From the NCBI RefSeq assembly GCF_013364355.1, contig NZ_CP054931.1:3100001-3164000 (forward strand): a DNA stretch of 64,000 nt, in the 5' to 3' direction. The notes below the pieces were generated by a model. It saw only the letters and a list, made by a program, of their open reading frames with translations, searched no databases and was not told where the DNA came from. Shown here piece after piece: positions 44,266 through 53,664 of this stretch; position 1 is the stretch's first letter, and each line of letters starts with the position of its first letter. The DNA is from Stenotrophomonas sp. NA06056 (GTDB taxonomy: Bacteria > Pseudomonadota > Gammaproteobacteria > Xanthomonadales > Xanthomonadaceae). Position numbers and translations under genes: made by a program.

Positions 44266-46320
44266 CTACGCGCCGCCCGGCATCGCCGTGCGTACCGCCA
44301 TGCTGAATTCATCCAGCAGGAACGGCTTGGCGATCATCGCCATGCCTTCATCGAGGAAAGCCGCGCGTTCCTGCGCCTTCTCCGCATAGCCGGTCATGAA
44401 CAGGATCGGCAGCGCCGGCCGCGATTGCCGCGCGATCTCCGCCAACTGGCGCCCGTTGAGCCCCGGCAGCCCGACGTCGGTGACCAGCAGGTCGATGGTC
44501 TGCGTCGAAGCCAGTATCGGGATGGCTGCATCGGCATCACCCACCACCTGGGCGTGATACCCCAGGTCCTCCAGCACCACCGTCACCAGCATCCGCACCT
44601 GCTCGTCATCCTCCACCACCAGGATGGACTGGCCGGCACCCCGCCGGATTGGCTGCGAGGGCGCAGGCGCGTCCTCGGCTACCACTTCGGACAGCGGAAT
44701 GAACAACAACACCGTCGTACCCTCGCCCACGTTGGACTGGATGGCGATGTGGCCGCCGGACTGCTGCATGAAGCCATACACCATCGACATGCCCAGCCCC
44801 GTGCCCTTGCCGATGGGCTTGGTGGTGAAGAACGGCTCGAACGCGCGCTCGACCACTTCCGGCGCCATGCCGGCACCGGTATCGGCCACCGCCACCATCG
44901 CGTAGTCGCCAGCAGGCACGGCCCTGTATTCCCCCTCACGCACGCTCACTGCCGATGCACGCAGGGTCAGGTCACCACCGTGTGGCATCGCATCGCGCGC
45001 GTTGATCGCCAGGTTCAACAGCGCGCTCTCGAACTGGTTGGCATCCAGCGTGGCGTGCAACGGCAGCGGTGAGGGCTCGGCGCGGAGACGCACGGCTTCA
45101 CCCAGGGTGCTGTGCAGCAGGTGCTGCACCGACACCAGCAGCGTGTTGATCTCCACCGGCCGCGCATCCAGCGACTGCCGTCGGGAGAACGCCAGCAGGC
45201 GCTGGGTCAGTGCCGCCGCACGCTGGGCCGAGGCGGTGGCAGTGTCGAGGAAACGTTCGAGGTCGTCGACCCGGCCCATGTCCAGACGCAGGCGCACGAT
45301 GTCCAGCGCGGACAGGATGCCGGTCAGCATGTTGTTGAAGTCGTGGGCGATGCCGCCGGTCAGCTGGCCGATCGCTTCCATCTTCTGCGACTGCCGCAGC
45401 GCGGCATCGCTGGCCTCGCGCGCGGCCATCTGTGCTTCCAGTTCATGGGTACGCTCGGCCACCATCGCCTCCAGCGCGTGCGCATGCTGTTGGCTGCTGG
45501 CAAGGGCCAGCTTGGCGGCGGTGATATCGGTGACAAACACGTGGAAGCCGTCGATGCGGCCTTCGGCATTCCGGCGCGGCGAATAACGCACTTCGCAGTC
45601 CCGACGGCCGTACACGCGATGTGGCCAGACGATTTCGAACACCGCCTCGCGGCCAGCCAACGCTGCCTCCATTGCCGGGCGACGCTGCTGCCACACCGGC
45701 TCGCCGATGACCTCGCGTACATGCCTGCCGATCACTTCTCCGGTGGCCAGTTCGAACCAGCTCTCATAGGCCTTGTTGGCGAAGCGGAAACACAGCGCGC
45801 GGTCCACGAACGCGATCAGCACCGGCATCGCGTCGGCGATCAGGCGCAGTTCGGATTCGCTGCGTGCCAGTGCGGCGCGGCCATCGGCCAACGCGGTGAC
45901 CTGGTCGCGTACCACGAACTGCTTCGCGCGCGCGCGCAGCGCACCCTGCACTGCGCTGAGCAACGACATGCTGCCCAACGGCCGATCCATTTCCACCACG
46001 TTGATCGAGCTGGGCAGCAAGGGTTCGCGGGTGGATCGCCGGTAGGAGCGCGCCGAGCGCAGCAGGATGAACGGAATATCCGACCAGGCCGGCTGCTGCT
46101 GCAGCGCCTGCTGCAACATATCGCTGCCGCGCGCCACCGCTTCCTGGGTCACCACCACCAGCCCGGTGCAGTCATCGAACTGGCCGGCCAGCACCTCCAG
46201 GTCGGCTGCGATGTGCGTTTTCAGGCCAGCGTTGGCCAGTACCGTCGCGATGCTGTCGGCATCGCGGCCGAAGGGAGCAACGATGCGGACAACCGTGCCG
46301 CCATCATCGCTATCGGACAT
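44266..46320 (-). CDS. Hybrid histidine kinase coupled to KaiC-like ATPase
   Basis: 684 residues, no membrane segment. Order: receiver-like domain (1-130, VRIVAPFGRDADSI...), PAS domain (about 150-280, LRLIADAMPVLIAFVDRALCFRFANKAYESWFEL), coiled coil, HisKA H-box GGIAHDFNNMLTGIL, HATPase (NLAINARDAMPHGG, DTGAGM, GTGLGMSMVYG), then a C-terminal receiver with LLVTDVGLPGLNG as phospho-acceptor. The start overlaps the KaiC-gene stop by 11 bp. The pair suggests that KaiC-like phosphorylation or ATP state feeds into this kinase. It starts at ATG 46320. Confidence 0.88.
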   Translation of the reverse strand: MSDSDDGGTVVRIVAPFGRDADSIATVLANAGLKTHIAADLEVLAGQFDDCTGLVVVTQEAVARGSDMLQQALQQQPAWSDIPFILLRSARSYRRSTREPLLPSSINVVEMDRPLGSMSLLSAVQGALRARAKQFVVRDQVTALADGRAALARSESELRLIADAMPVLIAFVDRALCFRFANKAYESWFELATGEVIGRHVREVIGEPVWQQRRPAMEAALAGREAVFEIVWPHRVYGRRDCEVRYSPRRNAEGRIDGFHVFVTDITAAKLALASSQQHAHALEAMVAERTHELEAQMAAREASDAALRQSQKMEAIGQLTGGIAHDFNNMLTGILSALDIVRLRLDMGRVDDLERFLDTATASAQRAAALTQRLLAFSRRQSLDARPVEINTLLVSVQHLLHSTLGEAVRLRAEPSPLPLHATLDANQFESALLNLAINARDAMPHGGDLTLRASAVSVREGEYRAVPAGDYAMVAVADTGAGMAPEVVERAFEPFFTTKPIGKGTGLGMSMVYGFMQQSGGHIAIQSNVGEGTTVLLFIPLSEVVAEDAPAPSQPIRRGAGQSILVVEDDEQVRMLVTVVLEDLGYHAQVVGDADAAIPILASTQTIDLLVTDVGLPGLNGRQLAEIARQSRPALPILFMTGYAEKAQERAAFLDEGMAMIAKPFLLDEFSMAVRTAMPGGA

Positions 46321-47806
46321 CGGACTGGCCCAGCAGCGCCGCGCTGTCGCCGACGAATTCGGGCGTGCCGGTGAGGATGCCCTGGAAGTCGGCCAATGCG
46401 GCGCTGACCGTAATGCCACGGCCGTCGATCTTCAGTTCGCGGATAGTGTCTTCATGCGCACCACCGCGGTTCTTGATCACCGAAATCGCCTTGCGGATAC
46501 GTCCCTTGGCTTCGAAGAAGCGGAACAGCACCACCGCATCGGCGATGTAGGACACGTTGAGGCTGCCGGTGGACATGGTGCCGACCAGCCCGTGCTGCGG
46601 GTTGATCATGAAGGTCACCACGCCCTTCTGGTTCAGGTAGGACAGCATCTCGTGCAGCTGCAGCATCAGCTGTTTTTCCTGCGGCATGGCGGTCACATAG
46701 CCGTTGAGGCTGTCGATCACCAGCACGCTGCAGTTGCGTTCCTCCACGGCCTTGCGCAGGTTCCAGGAGAATTCCCCTGGTGACACTTCGGCCGGGTCGA
46801 TCTGCAGGATTTCCAGCAGCCCTGAACGCAGGTGCTTATCCAGGTCGATGTCCAGCGCAGAAGCACGCGCCAGCAGCGTGCCGACCCGTTCGTCGAATTC
46901 GAAGATGCAGCTGCGCTCACCGCGCTCGCAGGCGGCCCACACGTATTGCAGTGCCACGTTGGTCTTGCCGCTGCCGGCCGGGCCGGTCAGCAGCGTGGAG
47001 GTACCGCGCAGCGGACCGCCACCCAGCAGCCGATCGATCTCGGCTACCCCGCTGCTGATGGGCGTTCCGACGAACCGGCCATGATGCTCGGAGGCGATCA
47101 GGCGCGGGAAGATCTGCAGCCCACCCCGTCGGATCACCATGTCGTGGTATCCGGCAATGAAATCGACACCCCGCAGCTTCTGCACCTGCATGCGGCGGCG
47201 CGCAGGGCCGAAGTCCAGCGTCAGTCGCTCCAGCGACAGCACGCCGTGGCACAGGCTGTGCAGCTGGCCATCGCGTTCATCGCCGGTGGACGTCAGGTCG
47301 TCCACCAGGATGACCGTGGCGCTCTTGGGCGCGAAGAACTGCTTGAGGGCGAGGATCTGCCGGCGATAGCGCAGCGAATCCTGCGCCAGCAGGCGCAGTT
47401 CGGACAGCGAATCGAACACCACGCGGGTCGGCCCGATGCTGTCCACCTTGGACATGATCAGGTTGACCGTCTCGTCCAGCTCCATTTCCCACGAGTGCAG
47501 CACCGACTGCAGGCGGCCATTACCCATGGCCCCTTCGGCCGAGCCCAGCTCGAACAGGTGCAGGTCATCCAGCGACCAGCCATGGGCGGCGGCGACTTCG
47601 CGCAGTTCCTCGGCCGTTTCCGAGAGCGTGATGTACAGGCAGCGTTCGCCGCGTTGCAGCCCCTCCAGCAGGAACTGCAGCGACAAGGTGGTCTTGCCGG
47701 AGCCGGGCGGGCCTTCCAACAGGTACAGGCGCGCCTGCGGCAATCCGCCGCCCAGAATGCTGTCCAGCCCTTCTACCCCGGTTACGATCCGCATGTGCGC
47801 CTGCAT
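46310..47806 (-). CDS. KaiC-like double-ATPase/kinase without KaiA or KaiB nearby
   Basis: 498 residues, two tandem RecA/KaiC domains with Walker A motifs GPPGSGKT (32-39) and GPAGSGKT (275-282). In the second domain, the stretch SLNVSYIAD (415-423) aligns by eye with the HISTITD phosphosites (S431/T432) of cyanobacterial KaiC. The pair becomes Ser419-Tyr420 here. A KaiC of this type would autophosphorylate or act as a signalling ATPase. It is coupled to the hybrid kinase gene by an 11-bp overlap. Start ATG 47806, with a second in-frame ATG at 47794. Confidence 0.88.
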   Translation of the reverse strand: MQAHMRIVTGVEGLDSILGGGLPQARLYLLEGPPGSGKTTLSLQFLLEGLQRGERCLYITLSETAEELREVAAAHGWSLDDLHLFELGSAEGAMGNGRLQSVLHSWEMELDETVNLIMSKVDSIGPTRVVFDSLSELRLLAQDSLRYRRQILALKQFFAPKSATVILVDDLTSTGDERDGQLHSLCHGVLSLERLTLDFGPARRRMQVQKLRGVDFIAGYHDMVIRRGGLQIFPRLIASEHHGRFVGTPISSGVAEIDRLLGGGPLRGTSTLLTGPAGSGKTNVALQYVWAACERGERSCIFEFDERVGTLLARASALDIDLDKHLRSGLLEILQIDPAEVSPGEFSWNLRKAVEERNCSVLVIDSLNGYVTAMPQEKQLMLQLHEMLSYLNQKGVVTFMINPQHGLVGTMSTGSLNVSYIADAVVLFRFFEAKGRIRKAISVIKNRGGAHEDTIRELKIDGRGITVSAALADFQGILTGTPEFVGDSAALLGQSDVR

Positions 47807-48120
47807 GGCAATGACAAAAGAGGGTCAGAGCCTAGCGACGCCGCTGTGGACGGATTGTGTGATCCAGCGCACCGATGGCAACGCATTCAGGAATTTTTCA
47901 CGGCCGCCGCTTCAATGCACCGGCGATCCGCAGTTAGGCTATGCGGGCGCAGTCCGCGCAGCACTCCCTCGCGCCAGGAGAAGGCCTTTGTCCTCCGCCA
48001 GCAGTTCCCACACCGCACCGGTGACGGCGGCGAACGGCGTGCTGCACCCGGGCTGAGGCCCACGCTGCCCTGCCCTCGCACCGGCAATGCCCTTCCGGGC
48101 AATTCCCTGTCGAGGTTCCC
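47807..48120. other. 314-bp gene-free region
   Basis: Lies between the divergent KaiC-like and acetyltransferase genes. It should hold both promoters. I see a small hairpin ATGCCC-TTCC-GGGCAA near 48090-48105, and no clear -35/-10 pair or ORF with coding character. Confidence 0.4.
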
Positions 48121-48585
48121 ATGCTCATTCCCGCGTCCGCACACGATGTGCGCGCTCTGCTGTCCTGCACTGATGCCGCTGAGGAAGCGGTCGCCCCGCC
48201 CGAAGTCATCGCCATGCTGGCCGATCTCACCGCCGCCATCGAGCCGCAGTTTGCGCCGGCCGCATGGCGGATCGTCGAGGCGGCACGCACGGTGGGCCTG
48301 CTGTCCCTGACCTGCACGCCGCAGGCCGGCGTTCTCACCCTCGGCTATGGCATCGCCCCGGCCCATCAGGGACGCGGCTTGGCGGGCGCTGCACTGGCCG
48401 AGTTCGTGCAATGGGCGTGGACGCAGCCACGCATCCACGTGCTGGCGGCCGAAACCGCCGTGGGCAACCTGCCCTCGCAGGCGGTGCTGCGCCGGAACGG
48501 TTTCCGCACGGTCGGCCAGCGCGTGGATGCCGAGGATGGCGCACTGCTGTGCTGGCGGCTGGACCGCTCGCCAAAGGCACCATGA
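48121..48585 (+). CDS. GNAT acetyltransferase
   Basis: 154 residues. The acetyl-CoA motif is IAPAHQGRGLAGAALAEFV (GIAPAHQGRGLA, the Q/R-x-x-G-x-G/A loop), with AVGNLPSQAVLRRNGFRTVG as the typical C-terminal helix-strand pair. Substrate unknown. Confidence 0.82.
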   Translation: MLIPASAHDVRALLSCTDAAEEAVAPPEVIAMLADLTAAIEPQFAPAAWRIVEAARTVGLLSLTCTPQAGVLTLGYGIAPAHQGRGLAGAALAEFVQWAWTQPRIHVLAAETAVGNLPSQAVLRRNGFRTVGQRVDAEDGALLCWRLDRSPKAP

Positions 48586-48657
48586 CCAAAGGGGCATGAC
48601 GGCGCCCCCGTTCAGCGCGATAAACAGCAGATCAACACACGGAAAGGTGTACGTCGC

Positions 48658-49560
48658 ATGCTGAAGATCGATTCGCTGTCCAAGACGTACGCCAACGGCG
48701 TGCACGCGTTGAACGGGGTCACCCTGGATATTCCCCGCGGCATGTTCGGCCTGCTCGGGCCCAACGGCGCGGGGAAATCCTCGCTGATGCGCACCCTGGC
48801 CACCCTGCAGGAGGCCGACAGCGGCAGTGCCACCCTGACCATTCCCGGTGAATCACCGATCAACATACTGCGCGACAAGGACGCCGTGCGCCGTCGCCTG
48901 GGTTATCTGCCGCAGGATTTCGGGGTGTACCCAAAGGTCAGCGCGCTGGACCTGCTGGAGCACTTTGCCGTACTGAAGGGACTGACCCAGCGCGGCCAGC
49001 GCCGCGAGGTGGTCGATGGGCTGCTGCAGCAGGTGAACCTGTGGGATGCACGCAAGCGCAAGCTGGGCACCTACTCCGGCGGCATGCGCCAGCGCTTCGG
49101 CATTGCCCAGGCGCTGCTGGGCGACCCGCGCCTGGTGATCGTCGACGAGCCCACCGCCGGGCTCGACCCGGAAGAGCGCAACCGCTTCCTCAACCTGCTG
49201 GCGGCCATCGGCGAAAACGTGGCGGTGATCCTGTCCACCCACATCGTCGAAGACGTGACCGACCTGTGCCCGACCATGGCGATCATGAACAAGGGCCAGG
49301 TGCTGCTGACCGGTCGCCCCAGCGACGCGATCGAGGCGCTGCAGCAGCAGGTCTGGCGCAAGCAGGTGGAGCCGTCTGAACTGGCTGACCATGAGGCACG
49401 CTACACGGTGCTGTCCTCGCGCCTGGTGGGTGGGCGCCCGGTGATCCACGTGCACAGTGCCAACGACCCCGGCGACGGCTTTGCGGCCGTGGCTCCCGAT
49501 CTCGAGGATGTGTATTTCCAGCGCCTGCGCCTGCAGGCCCGTGCCCGCGCGGCAGCCTGA
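48658..49560 (+). CDS. ABC transporter ATP-binding protein
   Basis: 300 residues with all NBD motifs: GPNGAGKSS (Walker A near 35), YLPQDFGVYP Q-loop, YSGGMRQRFGIAQALL signature and VIVDEPTAGLDPEE Walker B. A C-terminal 60-residue extension follows. It lies 12 bp before the permease-peptidase gene and together they form one ABC-2 type exporter. Confidence 0.92.
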   Translation: MLKIDSLSKTYANGVHALNGVTLDIPRGMFGLLGPNGAGKSSLMRTLATLQEADSGSATLTIPGESPINILRDKDAVRRRLGYLPQDFGVYPKVSALDLLEHFAVLKGLTQRGQRREVVDGLLQQVNLWDARKRKLGTYSGGMRQRFGIAQALLGDPRLVIVDEPTAGLDPEERNRFLNLLAAIGENVAVILSTHIVEDVTDLCPTMAIMNKGQVLLTGRPSDAIEALQQQVWRKQVEPSELADHEARYTVLSSRLVGGRPVIHVHSANDPGDGFAAVAPDLEDVYFQRLRLQARARAAA

Positions 49561-49572
49561 GCGGAGCACCCC

Positions 49573-52500
49573 ATGATCCTCACCTTCTTTCGTTTCGAGC
49601 TGCGCGAGCAGCTGCGTTCTCCGCTGCTGTGGCTGCTGGCCGGGCTGTTCGCCCTGCTCGCCTTCGGCGCCGCCTCCAGCGACGCGGTGCAGATCGGTGG
49701 CGGCAGCGGCAACGTGCACAGCAACGCGCCCACCGTGATCGCTCAGATGCTGGGCATCTTCACCCTGCTCGGCATGCTGGTCACCGCATTGTTCGTCAGC
49801 AATGCGCTGCTGCGTGACTTTGAACTGGGCACCGCCGAGCTGATCTTCGCCAGCCCGGTGAAGCGTCGCGACTATCTGGCCGGGCGCATCGCCGCCGCGC
49901 TGGCGGCCGGGCTGCTGGTCTATGTGCTGATCGCGTTCGGCCTGTGGCTGGCGCCGTTCATGCCCTGGGTCGATCCCGAACGCATGGGCCCGATCAGCTG
50001 GCACGGCTACGCCTGGACCTTTGCGGTCATCGTCATTCCCAACCTGCTGTTCACCACCGCGCTGCTGTCGCTGCTGGCCGCGTTGACCCGCTCGATCCTG
50101 TGGGTCTACATCGGGCTTGTGGCCTACCTGGTGCTGTACGGTGCCAGCGCCGCTCTGCTGCGCGACATCGACAACACCTGGATCGCGGTGCTGAGCGAGC
50201 CGCTGGGCATGCGCGCGCTGTCGCGCACCATCCGCTACTGGTCCACCGAAGAGCGCAACAGCGGCATTCCGGAACTGGCCGGCTACCTTCTGGCCAACCG
50301 CGCTCTGTGGCTGGGTGTGGCTGCTGCGCTGTTCGCGGCCACCTTCGCTCTGTTCCGTACCGAACGCAGCGGCAGCAGTCGCCGGCGCTGGGGCCGCAAG
50401 CAGACGCAGCCGGTTTCCGATGCCGGCGCTGTCCGCCCCAGCCGCATGACGCTTCCGCGGGTGGTACCGGCATTCACTGCGACCACGGCAGCGCAGCAGT
50501 TCCTGCGCCAGGTCCGCTTCGATACAGGCGGCGTGCTGCGTAGTGTGCCCTTCATCGTGCTGCTGGTGCTGGGGCTGGCCAACTTCCTGCCCAGTGCGCT
50601 GTTCCGGCAGACGCTGTACGGCACCTCCATCTGGCCGGTCACCTCGCAGATGATCATGGCCCTGCAGGGCGCCTTCAGCTGGTTGCTGATCATCATCGTG
50701 CTGTTCTTCGCCGGTGAACTGGTATGGAAGGAGCGCGGCGCACGCATCAACGAGGTGACCGATGCGATGCCGGTACCCAACTGGGTGCCGCTGCTGGCCA
50801 AGTTTGTCGCCCTGCTGGCAGTGATCGCCTGCTTCCAGGCAGCCGGCGCGCTGGCCGCCATGGGCGTGCAGCTGGCCAAGGGCTACACCCATCTCGAACC
50901 GCTGCTGTACCTGCGCAGTCTCGCGCTGGATTCGGTGGTGTATATCCTGATGGGCGGGCTGGCGCTGGTGCTGCAGGTGCTGACCAACAACAAGTTCTTC
51001 GGCTATGCGCTGCTGATCGTGGTGATGATCGGCCAAGGCGTGCTGGGGATGCTCGACTACACGCAGAACATCTACAACTTCGGCAGTTGGCCGATCGCTC
51101 CCTATTCGGACATGAACGGCTACGGCCACTTCCTGACCGGGCAGCTGGCCTTCCAGGGCTACTGGGCGCTGTTCCTGCTGGCATTGATGTGCCTGGCATC
51201 GGCGTTCTGGGTACGCGGCGTCAGCCAGGGTCTGCGCCAGCGGCTTGCCCTGGCCGGGCGGCGCCTGCGTGGCCCGACCGGCGCGATGGCAGCGCTGGCC
51301 GCCGTCGCGTTCATCGCAGTAGGCGGCTGGCTGTACTGGAGCACCAACATCCGCAACGATTTCCTTTCGCCGGACCAGCAGTTGGACCTGCAGGCCCGTT
51401 ACGAACGCGAACTGTCGAAATACCGCAACCTGCCGCAGCCGCGCATCATCGCCGTGGACAACCGGGTGGACCTGCATCCCGAAACCCAGTCGATGGTGAT
51501 CGACGCCAACTGGACGATCCGCAATACCCACGCCGCGCCCATCCAGGAGGTGCACGTGGCCACGGCCGACGACAAACAGCTGGTAGCCGTCGACCTGGGC
51601 GGACAGACGCTGTCGATGCACGACGCCGACCTTGGCTACCGCATCTATCGCCTGGCCACGCCGTTGCAGCCGGGCGAAGAGCGCCGCATCCATTTCCGTG
51701 TGGTGCAGCAGCCCCATGGCATCACCGCGGATCAGGCGCCGAGCAACATCGTCGACAACGGCAGCTTCTTCAACAGCCGCGTACTGCCGTCCTTCGGCTA
51801 CAATGAAAGAGTTGAGATCAGCGACCGCAACGAGCGGCGCAAGCGTGACCTCGGCGAGCCACGGCGCATGCCCAAGCTGGAGGACGAAGCCGCACGCGCG
51901 AACACCTACGTCACCAACGACGCCGACTGGCTCGACTTCCGCAGCACCATCTGCACGGCCCCGGACCAGGTGGCGCTGGCCCCCGGCTACCTGCAGCACG
52001 AGACCACGGTGAACGGGCGGCGCTGCTTCAGCTATGCGATGGACCGGCCGATGCTGAACTTCTACGCCTACCTGTCGGCACGCTGGGAGGTTCGCCGGGC
52101 GAAGTACAAGGACATCCCGATCGAGGTGTATTTCGATCCCGCCCATGGCTACAACGTGGACCGCATGATCGACGCGGTTCAGAAGTCGCTGGCCTACTAC
52201 GAAGCCAACTTCACTCCGTACCAGCATCGCCAGGTACGCATCATCGAGTTCCCGGGCTACCAGCGCTTCGCCCAGTCCTTCGCCAACACCATTCCCTATT
52301 CGGAGTCGATCGGCTTCATCGCCGACCTGCGCGACCCGGACAAGGTGGACTATGTGTTCTACGTGACCGCCCACGAAGTCGCGCACCAGTGGTGGGCGCA
52401 CCAGGTGATCGGCGCCAACGTGCAGGGCGCAACCGTGCTGTCCGAATCGCTGTCGCAGTATTCGGCACTGATGGTGATGGAGCAGGAATATGGTCGCCAG

Positions 52501-53157
52501 CACATGCGCCAGTTCCTCAAGCGCGAGCTGGATGGCTACCTGTCCGGGCGCGGTGGCGAGGCCATCGAGGAGCTGCCGCTGGAGCGTGTGGAGAACCAGC
52601 AGTACATCCACTACCAGAAGGGCTCGCTGGTGTTCTACCGCCTGCGCGAGGAAATCGGCGAGGAGGCGCTGAACCGCGCCCTGAAGCGTTTCCTGCAGGA
52701 CAAGGGCTACCAGCAGCCGCCGTACACCACCTCGCGGGAGCTGCTGGCCTACATCCGCGCCGAAACGCCCGCCAACCGCCAACAGCTGGTCACCGACCTG
52801 TTCGAGAAGATGAGCTTCTACGACAACCGGGTGTTGGCCGCCAGCGCGCGCAAGCGTGAGGATGGCCGCTACGACGTGACCCTGGACCTGCATGCCAGCA
52901 AGCAGTACGCCGATGGCAAGGGCAAGGAGACCGCCGGCAAGATGGATGACTGGGTGGAGATCGGCGTGTTCGCCAATGGCCCTTCCGGAAAGGAGCGCGA
53001 CCAGAAGGTGCTGTACCTGCAGCGTCACCACATCACCACGGGCGAGCCGAAGATCACGGTGACGGTGGACGCGAGGCCGGATGAGGCGGGCTTCGATCCA
53101 TACAACAAGCTGATCGACCGGGTGAGCGTTGACAACCGGCGCAAAGTGACGATGTGA
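49573..53157 (+). CDS. ABC-2 permease fused to M1-family aminopeptidase domain
   Basis: 1194 residues. The first half (to about 590) holds about 12 hydrophobic segments in two sets, as two fused ABC-2 permease modules. The second half, from about residue 600, is an exported gluzincin: HEVAHQWW at residue 934 with the downstream Glu in ATVLSESLSQY, the HExxH-x18-E pattern of M1 peptidases. Such permease-M1 fusions occur with an ABC ATPase as here. It may process or release peptides at the membrane. The role is unknown. Confidence 0.87.
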   Translation: MILTFFRFELREQLRSPLLWLLAGLFALLAFGAASSDAVQIGGGSGNVHSNAPTVIAQMLGIFTLLGMLVTALFVSNALLRDFELGTAELIFASPVKRRDYLAGRIAAALAAGLLVYVLIAFGLWLAPFMPWVDPERMGPISWHGYAWTFAVIVIPNLLFTTALLSLLAALTRSILWVYIGLVAYLVLYGASAALLRDIDNTWIAVLSEPLGMRALSRTIRYWSTEERNSGIPELAGYLLANRALWLGVAAALFAATFALFRTERSGSSRRRWGRKQTQPVSDAGAVRPSRMTLPRVVPAFTATTAAQQFLRQVRFDTGGVLRSVPFIVLLVLGLANFLPSALFRQTLYGTSIWPVTSQMIMALQGAFSWLLIIIVLFFAGELVWKERGARINEVTDAMPVPNWVPLLAKFVALLAVIACFQAAGALAAMGVQLAKGYTHLEPLLYLRSLALDSVVYILMGGLALVLQVLTNNKFFGYALLIVVMIGQGVLGMLDYTQNIYNFGSWPIAPYSDMNGYGHFLTGQLAFQGYWALFLLALMCLASAFWVRGVSQGLRQRLALAGRRLRGPTGAMAALAAVAFIAVGGWLYWSTNIRNDFLSPDQQLDLQARYERELSKYRNLPQPRIIAVDNRVDLHPETQSMVIDANWTIRNTHAAPIQEVHVATADDKQLVAVDLGGQTLSMHDADLGYRIYRLATPLQPGEERRIHFRVVQQPHGITADQAPSNIVDNGSFFNSRVLPSFGYNERVEISDRNERRKRDLGEPRRMPKLEDEAARANTYVTNDADWLDFRSTICTAPDQVALAPGYLQHETTVNGRRCFSYAMDRPMLNFYAYLSARWEVRRAKYKDIPIEVYFDPAHGYNVDRMIDAVQKSLAYYEANFTPYQHRQVRIIEFPGYQRFAQSFANTIPYSESIGFIADLRDPDKVDYVFYVTAHEVAHQWWAHQVIGANVQGATVLSESLSQYSALMVMEQEYGRQHMRQFLKRELDGYLSGRGGEAIEELPLERVENQQYIHYQKGSLVFYRLREEIGEEALNRALKRFLQDKGYQQPPYTTSRELLAYIRAETPANRQQLVTDLFEKMSFYDNRVLAASARKREDGRYDVTLDLHASKQYADGKGKETAGKMDDWVEIGVFANGPSGKERDQKVLYLQRHHITTGEPKITVTVDARPDEAGFDPYNKLIDRVSVDNRRKVTM

Positions 53158-53166
53158 TGTGAGCGG

Positions 53167-53190
53167 GGTGCCGGCCTTCGGGTCGGCACC
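53167..53190 (+). terminator. UUCG-loop hairpin after the permease-peptidase gene
   Basis: GGTGCCGGCC-TTCG-GGTCGGCACC folds into a 10-bp stem with one G-T wobble and the extra-stable UUCG loop, 9 bp after the stop. It is followed by GTTTGC rather than a long T run. Confidence 0.65.
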
Positions 53191-53202
53191 GTTTGCGGAA
53201 AC

Positions 53203-53333
53203 ATCCACGCATGGCGTGGATCTACTGGGATGCATCCACGCATGGCGTGGATCTACTGGGATGCGTCCACGCATGGCGTGGATCTGCCCGAACGATGCGA
53301 TGGCGGAAGTAGATCCACGCCATGCGTGGATGC
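53203..53333. repeat. Tandem GTAG palindromic repeat cluster (three direct, one inverted)
   Basis: ATCCACGCATGGCGTGGAT at 53203-53221 and 53234-53252, with a one-base variant (GTCCACGC...) at 53265-53283, repeat with an exact 31-bp period. A fourth, inverted copy ATCCACGCCATGCGTGGAT is at 53313-53331, preceded by GTAG. Each unit is itself a hairpin. It lies in the 200-bp gap between the peptidase gene and the membrane-protein gene. Confidence 0.85.
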
Positions 53334-53358
53334 TGTACTGCCCGGCTGACGCCCTCGG

Positions 53359-53664
53359 CTACGCTGCGGGGCTCTGCGAACCGGCCTTCGGCCCCAGCAA
53401 GGCCAGCAGCACGTAGACCACGATCGAGGCGACGGTACCGAGCGCTGCCGGCAACCCGAACGCCCATGGCGACCGCCCCTGCAGCCTTGCCCAAGCGCCC
53501 AGATGCCAGGCCGCCCCCAGGTTGATCAGCCAGGCGATGACGAACACCGGCCACTGCACGAAACCGACCGCGCGCAGCAATGGCATGGCGATGAGTGCTG
53601 CAACGATGGCCGCGATCAGGAAGACCAGGGCGAGGCGGGAATGGCGTACCGACGTGGCGGTCAT
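53359..53664 (-). CDS. Small membrane protein
   Basis: 101 residues with three hydrophobic segments (about 11-33, 38-57, 71-92). It starts at ATG 53664, which overlaps the stop of the acetyltransferase gene by four bases (ATGA), so the two are translated together. The family is not recognised. Confidence 0.7.
   Translation of the reverse strand: MTATSVRHSRLALVFLIAAIVAALIAMPLLRAVGFVQWPVFVIAWLINLGAAWHLGAWARLQGRSPWAFGLPAALGTVASIVVYVLLALLGPKAGSQSPAA

Noticed and set aside
46310..47806. KaiC-like protein considered as part of a circadian Kai clock
   Set aside because: No KaiA or KaiB gene is in the window and the phosphosite pair is Ser-Tyr, so a kinase-linked role is more likely.
48853..53274. 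Uninterrupted minus-strand frame of 1473 codons opposite the ABC genes
   Set aside because: It runs antisense to the well-supported ATPase and permease-peptidase genes. Its His/Gln/Arg/Asp-rich translation is typical of the complement of GC-rich coding DNA and has no domain or ribosome site.
53203..53333. Tandem repeat considered as a minimal CRISPR array
   Set aside because: Units are 19-bp palindromes with 12-bp spacers that are themselves nearly identical, and no cas gene is near. This is a REP cluster.
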